Positions 11,710 to 15,466 of a stretch of DNA of 15,466 bases are shown piece after piece. The notes beneath the pieces are model-generated. The model worked only from the letters and a program-made list of their open reading frames with translations, was not told the DNA's origin and ran no database searches. This DNA comes from Kiloniellales bacterium (GTDB lineage Bacteria; Pseudomonadota; Alphaproteobacteria; Kiloniellales; JAKSDN01), in the NCBI GenBank assembly GCA_022360075.1, contig JAKSDN010000472.1, positions 1 through 15,466 on the forward strand, given 5' to 3'. Position numbers and translations under genes: made by a program. How positions within the stretch are numbered: the first letter of the stretch is position 1; each line of letters begins with the position of its first letter.

Positions 11710-14307
11710 ATGAAGTACTCCATCCGCACGGTGTTGGTGGTCGCCCTGGTCGCCTTGCAGCTCGCGGCCGTCGCGACCATCCTGCTGTCCTCCTATCTCA
11801 CCTCCGAACGGGTCCTGATGGGCCATGTGCGCGACCTCATGCTCGACGTCGCGAACCAGACCATCCAGCACTCGGTCAACTTCCTCGAGCCGGCGCAGGA
11901 GGCCGCAGACCTGTCCCAGCGCCTCGCGCAGCAGGATGTGATCAACAGCGAGAACGCCGAGAGCCTGGAAAAGTATTTCTTCGAGCAGCTCCGCTCCTAC
12001 GACCAGTTCTCGGGCGTTCTCTACGGCAACAATGCCGGCGCCTTCGTCTACGTGAAGCACGACGACAGCGTCGCCGGCGCGGCCTACAAGACCAAGATCA
12101 TCTCGGTCGAAGGGGGTGAGCGGCAGGTCACGCTCAAGTGGCGCGACAGCGAGTTCAATCTGGTGGCGCGCGAGACCGACCCGAAGGATCCCTACGACCC
12201 GCGGACCCGGCCCTGGTACCAACGCGCGCTCGAGCTGCGCGGCGTTTCCTGGACCGAGCCCTACATCTTCTATACCTCGCGCAACCCGGGCATATCGGTG
12301 GGCGCACCCGTCCTCGACGGGGCCGGCGCGGTCAAGGGCGTCGTCGGGGTCGACATCGAGATCATCGAGATCTCCGACTTTCTGGCCGGGCTGAAGGTCG
12401 GCAAGTCCGGACGGGCTTTCATCGTCAATCGCAACGGCGACGTGCTGGCGCATCCCGAGCCCTCGCTGATCAAGATGCAGAAGTCCGACGGCAGCGACGG
12501 GCTGCGCTTCACCCGCATCGACGAAATCGACGACCCGGTCAGCCGCGCGGCCTTCCGATCGCTTTGGGCTTCCGCCGACAGTCTCGACGTGGCGCGCCCG
12601 ATCTTCACGAACTTCGATCTCGAGGGCGAAACCTATAACGCCGTGTTCGCGCCCCTGCCCGAGCGGCAGTGGCCCTGGGTCGTCGGCATCCACGTCCCGG
12701 AGAACGACTTTCTCGGCACGATCAAGGAGAACCGGCGGGACAACATCATTGTCGCCTTGCTGATCGCCGCGGTGACGGCGGGCATCGGCCTGCTGCTGGC
12801 CCGCTCGATCACGCGGCCGATCGCCGCCCTCTACTCGCAGGCCAACCGCATCGCCCGCGGCACCTGGCCGCAGATGCGGGACTTCGCATCGAGCTACCGG
12901 GAGCTGTCACGCGCCGGCATGGCCTTCAACCGCATGGCCGCATGGCTCGACGGCTACAAGGCCGACAACGAGCGCCTGACCGGCCGGCTGCGCGCCGCCT
13001 CACGCGAACTCGAGGTGCGGGTCGAGGAGCGCACCGCAGCGCTCACCATCGCCAACGAGCATCTCAAGGACGAGATCGAGCAGCGCAAGGTCGCCCAGAT
13101 GGAGCTCGCGCAGGAGGTCACCCAGCACAAGGAGACCTGCCGGGCGTTGCAGGTCGCCCATGACCACGCGAACGCGGCGAACCAGGCGAAGTCGCGCTTC
13201 CTGTCGAACATGAGCCACGAGCTGCGCACGCCGATGAACGTGATCATGGGCTATAGCGAGCTGCTGAAACGCGCCTCGCCGGACGGCTGGAACGAGACGG
13301 CGGACGGCTACGTCGAGCAGATCCTGGAGAGCGGTAATCATCTGCTCGGACTGATCGACCAGGTGCTCGATCTCTCGAAGATCGAGGCGGGCAAGCTGCT
13401 GATCTCCCTCGAGCCGGTCAACAGCCGCGAGCTCCTGTCCAGCGTGGTCCGGCAAGCCGAGATCCTCGCCCAGCGCAAGGACGTGGAGGTCTCCGATCTC
13501 ACCGGGGAAAGCCATCTTCCGGACGTGATCGCCGACGAGAGCCGCGCCCGTCAGGCGCTGATGAACCTCGCCTCGAACGCCATCAAGTACAATCGGCCCG
13601 GTGGCAAGGCGATTTTCCGCGCCGAGCGCCGCGGCCGCTACCTTCGCTTCTCCGTGGAGGACACGGGCAAGGGCATCGCGGCGAGCAAGCATGCCCATGT
13701 GTTCGAGCCTTTCAATCGCCTGGGGGCCGAAAAGTCCGGCGTCGAGGGCACGGGGGTCGGCCTCGCCTTGACCAAGGAGCTGGTCGAGCAGATGGGCGGG
13801 CTCATCGATTTCGAATCGCGCGAGAGCCTGGGCAGCACCTTCTGGATCGATCTCGTAATCAGCCGGGCACAAGCCCTCCCCGGCGCGGATCGGCCGGTCG
13901 AGGATGCCGACGGGGACGGGCCCGGCAAGGAGCGCCCGATCAAGGTGCTCTACGTCGAAGACCACGACCTGAGCCGCGTGCTGGTCTCCGATGCCTTGGG
14001 CACGCGATCGAACCTGGTCATCGAAACCGCGCGCACTTCCGAGGACGGCCTGGCGAAGGCGATTCGCCTGGAGCCGAACATCATCATCGTCGACGTCAAC
14101 CTGCCCGACATGGACGGTTTCACCCTGCTGGCGAAGCTCCGCCAGGAGACCGCCTGCAAGAATACGCCGGTGATCGCGCTCACCGCCGACGCCATGCCGG
14201 AACAGGTCCGGCGCGGCCTTTCCGCCGGTTTCGCCCGCTACCTCACCAAGCCCGTCGACCTGCGCGAGCTGGAAACGGTCCTCGCCGAGGTGCTGGAAGC
14301 GGCCTGA
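11710..14307 (+). CDS. hybrid sensor histidine kinase (dCache-HAMP-HisKA-HATPase-REC)
   Basis: The product is 865 residues. A membrane segment at about 7-28 leads into an extracytoplasmic double Cache domain (about 35-335) carrying the RPWYQRA motif (Pro168-Trp169-Tyr170) common in dCache sensors of small molecules. A second membrane segment (about 344-364) is followed by HAMP (ARSITRPIAALYSQANRIARG), a long coiled coil (about 420-490), HisKA with phospho-acceptor His503 in NMSHELRTPMNV, HATPase_c (NLASNAIKYN, DTGKGIA, EGTGVGLALTKELV) and a C-terminal receiver with Asp795 in IIIVDVNLPDMDG and Lys847 in LTKPVD. All key residues are present. There is no Hpt domain, so the phosphoryl group must pass to a separate Hpt protein or return to His503. 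It follows the transporter-ligase cluster by 202 bp on the same strand; that gap has no recognisable promoter. Confidence 0.93.
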   Translation: MKYSIRTVLVVALVALQLAAVATILLSSYLTSERVLMGHVRDLMLDVANQTIQHSVNFLEPAQEAADLSQRLAQQDVINSENAESLEKYFFEQLRSYDQFSGVLYGNNAGAFVYVKHDDSVAGAAYKTKIISVEGGERQVTLKWRDSEFNLVARETDPKDPYDPRTRPWYQRALELRGVSWTEPYIFYTSRNPGISVGAPVLDGAGAVKGVVGVDIEIIEISDFLAGLKVGKSGRAFIVNRNGDVLAHPEPSLIKMQKSDGSDGLRFTRIDEIDDPVSRAAFRSLWASADSLDVARPIFTNFDLEGETYNAVFAPLPERQWPWVVGIHVPENDFLGTIKENRRDNIIVALLIAAVTAGIGLLLARSITRPIAALYSQANRIARGTWPQMRDFASSYRELSRAGMAFNRMAAWLDGYKADNERLTGRLRAASRELEVRVEERTAALTIANEHLKDEIEQRKVAQMELAQEVTQHKETCRALQVAHDHANAANQAKSRFLSNMSHELRTPMNVIMGYSELLKRASPDGWNETADGYVEQILESGNHLLGLIDQVLDLSKIEAGKLLISLEPVNSRELLSSVVRQAEILAQRKDVEVSDLTGESHLPDVIADESRARQALMNLASNAIKYNRPGGKAIFRAERRGRYLRFSVEDTGKGIAASKHAHVFEPFNRLGAEKSGVEGTGVGLALTKELVEQMGGLIDFESRESLGSTFWIDLVISRAQALPGADRPVEDADGDGPGKERPIKVLYVEDHDLSRVLVSDALGTRSNLVIETARTSEDGLAKAIRLEPNIIIVDVNLPDMDGFTLLAKLRQETACKNTPVIALTADAMPEQVRRGLSAGFARYLTKPVDLRELETVLAEVLEAA

Positions 14308-14684
14308 CCGAAGCGTCGAGTCCGAGCGTCTTTCGCTCCTCATCAGGTCGCCGCCCTATCACGGGCCACAAGTCGAACACGGCATAAGTCAGCGAGAACC
14401 GACGCCAAGTCGATCTCCACTCGACCGCCGAAGAGGCGGCATTCGGGCTTGGGTGGGGCTAGGACCGGCGTTTCACGTTCCCAAAGCCCAATTCACGGGT
14501 TCTTTCTCCTCTTTTCCCGTTTGGTCGGCCGCATTTCACGCTCGCTTGACGGCGCGCGCGCAAGATCGATCACGGCTCGATCGAGAAAACCGGCGCCCGT
14601 CAGGTGGCCCGCATTGGACGCTATGCGCGCCCGCAAAGCGGCCATTGAGGCGCAGCGAACGACGGAAAAGAGAGGGAGAGCATC
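14308..14684. other. intergenic region, no gene recognised
   Basis: The 377 bp contain no frame that looks like a protein. Minor structures are CCGCC-GAAGA-GGCGG (14425-14439) and ACGGG (14495-14499) / CCCGT (14516-14520) around a 16-nt all-pyrimidine loop. Neither has a convincing terminator tail. A promoter for the lipoprotein gene is presumably here, but none could be assigned. Confidence 0.45.
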
Positions 14685-15466
14685 ATGGTCCAAGCGAAGC
14701 CGTCTCCGACATCCAGCTTCCAACCGCTGCGACGCAAGATCATTGCCGCCGGCTTGGTCTGTTCACTGTCATTGAGTGGCTGCGCGGGCATCTTTGACCC
14801 GCATCCGCGCGCATCGGAAATGACCGACTTCCGATTCGCTCCGAGCAGCGAGGACAGCAAGGACAGTAAGGACAGCGAGCAGAAAAGCAGAGGCCTCGAT
14901 TTCCACGGCGATCTGCCGAAGGCGATCGACGACGCCAATGCCCAAAGGCAGGCCTATCTCGCAGCGGGCGACAACCAGTCCTATGCGACCAACTTCGGCG
15001 CGCTCTCCTTGGTCGGGGCCAGCGCGGCCGCGCTGTTCCTGGGCGTCACCTCGACCAGCGACTTCAGCCGCGACGCCATCACCGCCCTCGGCATCGGCGG
15101 CGCCGGTCTGCTCGGTCTCGGCAGCTTTTACCTCAGCAAGCCGCGCCAGCGCCTCTACTACGGCGCCGCCCAGGCCATCAGTTGCTCGATGATCGCCATG
15201 CGGCCGTTTCTGATGACAAAGGGCGAGTACAAAGAGCTGTCCGACGCCGTCAATCAGTTGAGTGAATCGGTCGGCAAGGTCACGGGCACCATCACCAGTG
15301 TTGAATCGGCAACAGCCGAGCTTCGCCAGGTCGCCCCCGGCAACTCCCTGATCGTGCGCGCCGAATCCGAGGTCACCGCGACCAAGTCCGATCGCGACAA
15401 CGCGGTGTCGGTGCTCCGCGACGGGGCCAACCTGGAGCGGTCGATCGACGGCGCGGGCGCACAGCT
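14685..15466 (+). CDS. lipoprotein of unknown function (partial, runs off the window)
   Basis: 260 codons are open to the window edge with no stop. The ATG at 14685 follows AGGGAGAG with 4 nt between. The N-terminus RRKIIAAGLVCSLSLSGC is a lipoprotein signal with lipobox LSGC and acceptor Cys33, so the protein should be membrane-anchored. A short acidic linker repeats the DSK triplet (DSKDSKDSE, about residues 57-65). A segment about 100-117 (FGALSLVGASAAALFLGV) and one about 128-146 (ITALGIGGAGLLGLGSFYL) are hydrophobic and Gly/Ala-rich. The visible end is a coiled-coil-like region (LSDAVNQLSESVGKVTGTITSVESATAELR). I do not recognise the family. A lipid anchor plus two internal hydrophobic hairpin-like segments is an unusual combination. 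Confidence 0.75.
   Translation, partial: MVQAKPSPTSSFQPLRRKIIAAGLVCSLSLSGCAGIFDPHPRASEMTDFRFAPSSEDSKDSKDSEQKSRGLDFHGDLPKAIDDANAQRQAYLAAGDNQSYATNFGALSLVGASAAALFLGVTSTSDFSRDAITALGIGGAGLLGLGSFYLSKPRQRLYYGAAQAISCSMIAMRPFLMTKGEYKELSDAVNQLSESVGKVTGTITSVESATAELRQVAPGNSLIVRAESEVTATKSDRDNAVSVLRDGANLERSIDGAGAQ
14852..14878 (+). repeat. three tandem 9-bp units encoding DSK/DSK/DSE
   Basis: GGACAGCAA, GGACAGTAA and GGACAGCGA follow each other without gap, in frame within the lipoprotein gene, in the linker after the lipidated cysteine. Such a unit can expand or contract by slippage in 3-residue steps without breaking the frame. Confidence 0.7.

Noticed and set aside
11521..12693. Minus-strand frame of about 390 codons opposite the hybrid kinase
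   Set aside because: Antisense shadow without recognisable domains; the plus strand carries the Cache domain.
14425..14439. Terminator behind the hybrid kinase
   Set aside because: CCGCC-GAAGA-GGCGG is only a 5-bp stem and has no T tract, about 120 bp after the stop.
1..15466. tRNA, rRNA, CRISPR or insertion sequence
   Set aside because: No cloverleaf-like segments, regularly spaced repeats or transposase motifs were seen on either strand by eye.

Overview
This is a GC-rich chromosomal segment with dense, mostly alternating-strand gene clusters. It looks like an alphaproteobacterium of the Rhodospirillales/Kiloniellales type. That is an inference from codon use, the gene families present (a tripartite tricarboxylate transporter, many hybrid kinases) and a palindromic intergenic element of the kind common in alphaproteobacteria. 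No rRNA, tRNA, CRISPR array, transposase or phage gene was seen.

Layout. Bases 1-394 hold the probable last codons of an upstream gene, a strong intrinsic terminator and a 113-bp palindromic repeat. Bases 395-3215 form a sulfur/amino-acid module: a leftward LysR regulator, an AT-rich divergent promoter with direct repeats, then a TauE/SafE exporter overlapping a D-cysteine desulfhydrase/L-cysteate sulfo-lyase-type PLP enzyme. The layout resembles cuyR-cuyZ-cuyA, in which a sulfonated or thiol amino acid is cleaved and sulfite is exported. Bases 3234-4946 carry three leftward genes or possible genes: a small acidic helical protein, a possible 28-residue ORF, and a soluble CBS-domain histidine kinase with no response regulator beside it. 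Bases 4947-5333 are an AT-rich intergenic region with a long imperfect hairpin.

Bases 5334-6602 encode a DUF2235 (Tle1-type) alpha/beta-hydrolase fused to a C-terminal domain that closely resembles the PA-IL/LecA lectin motif. Bases 6689-11507 are a likely catabolic operon in the order tctB-tctA-tctC-CoA ligase: a secondary, binding-protein-dependent carboxylate importer followed by a PaaK-like adenylate-forming enzyme that could activate the imported acid. Bases 11710-14307 encode a membrane hybrid histidine kinase (dCache-HAMP-HisKA-HATPase-REC). From 14685 a lipoprotein with an internal DSK repeat and two hydrophobic segments runs off the window.

Most biochemically interesting are the hydrolase-lectin fusion, the cuy-like module whose lyase carries Phe in place of the family's usual polar residue after the QSN motif, and the transporter-ligase pairing. 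I did not find a clear multi-gene system of an undescribed type.
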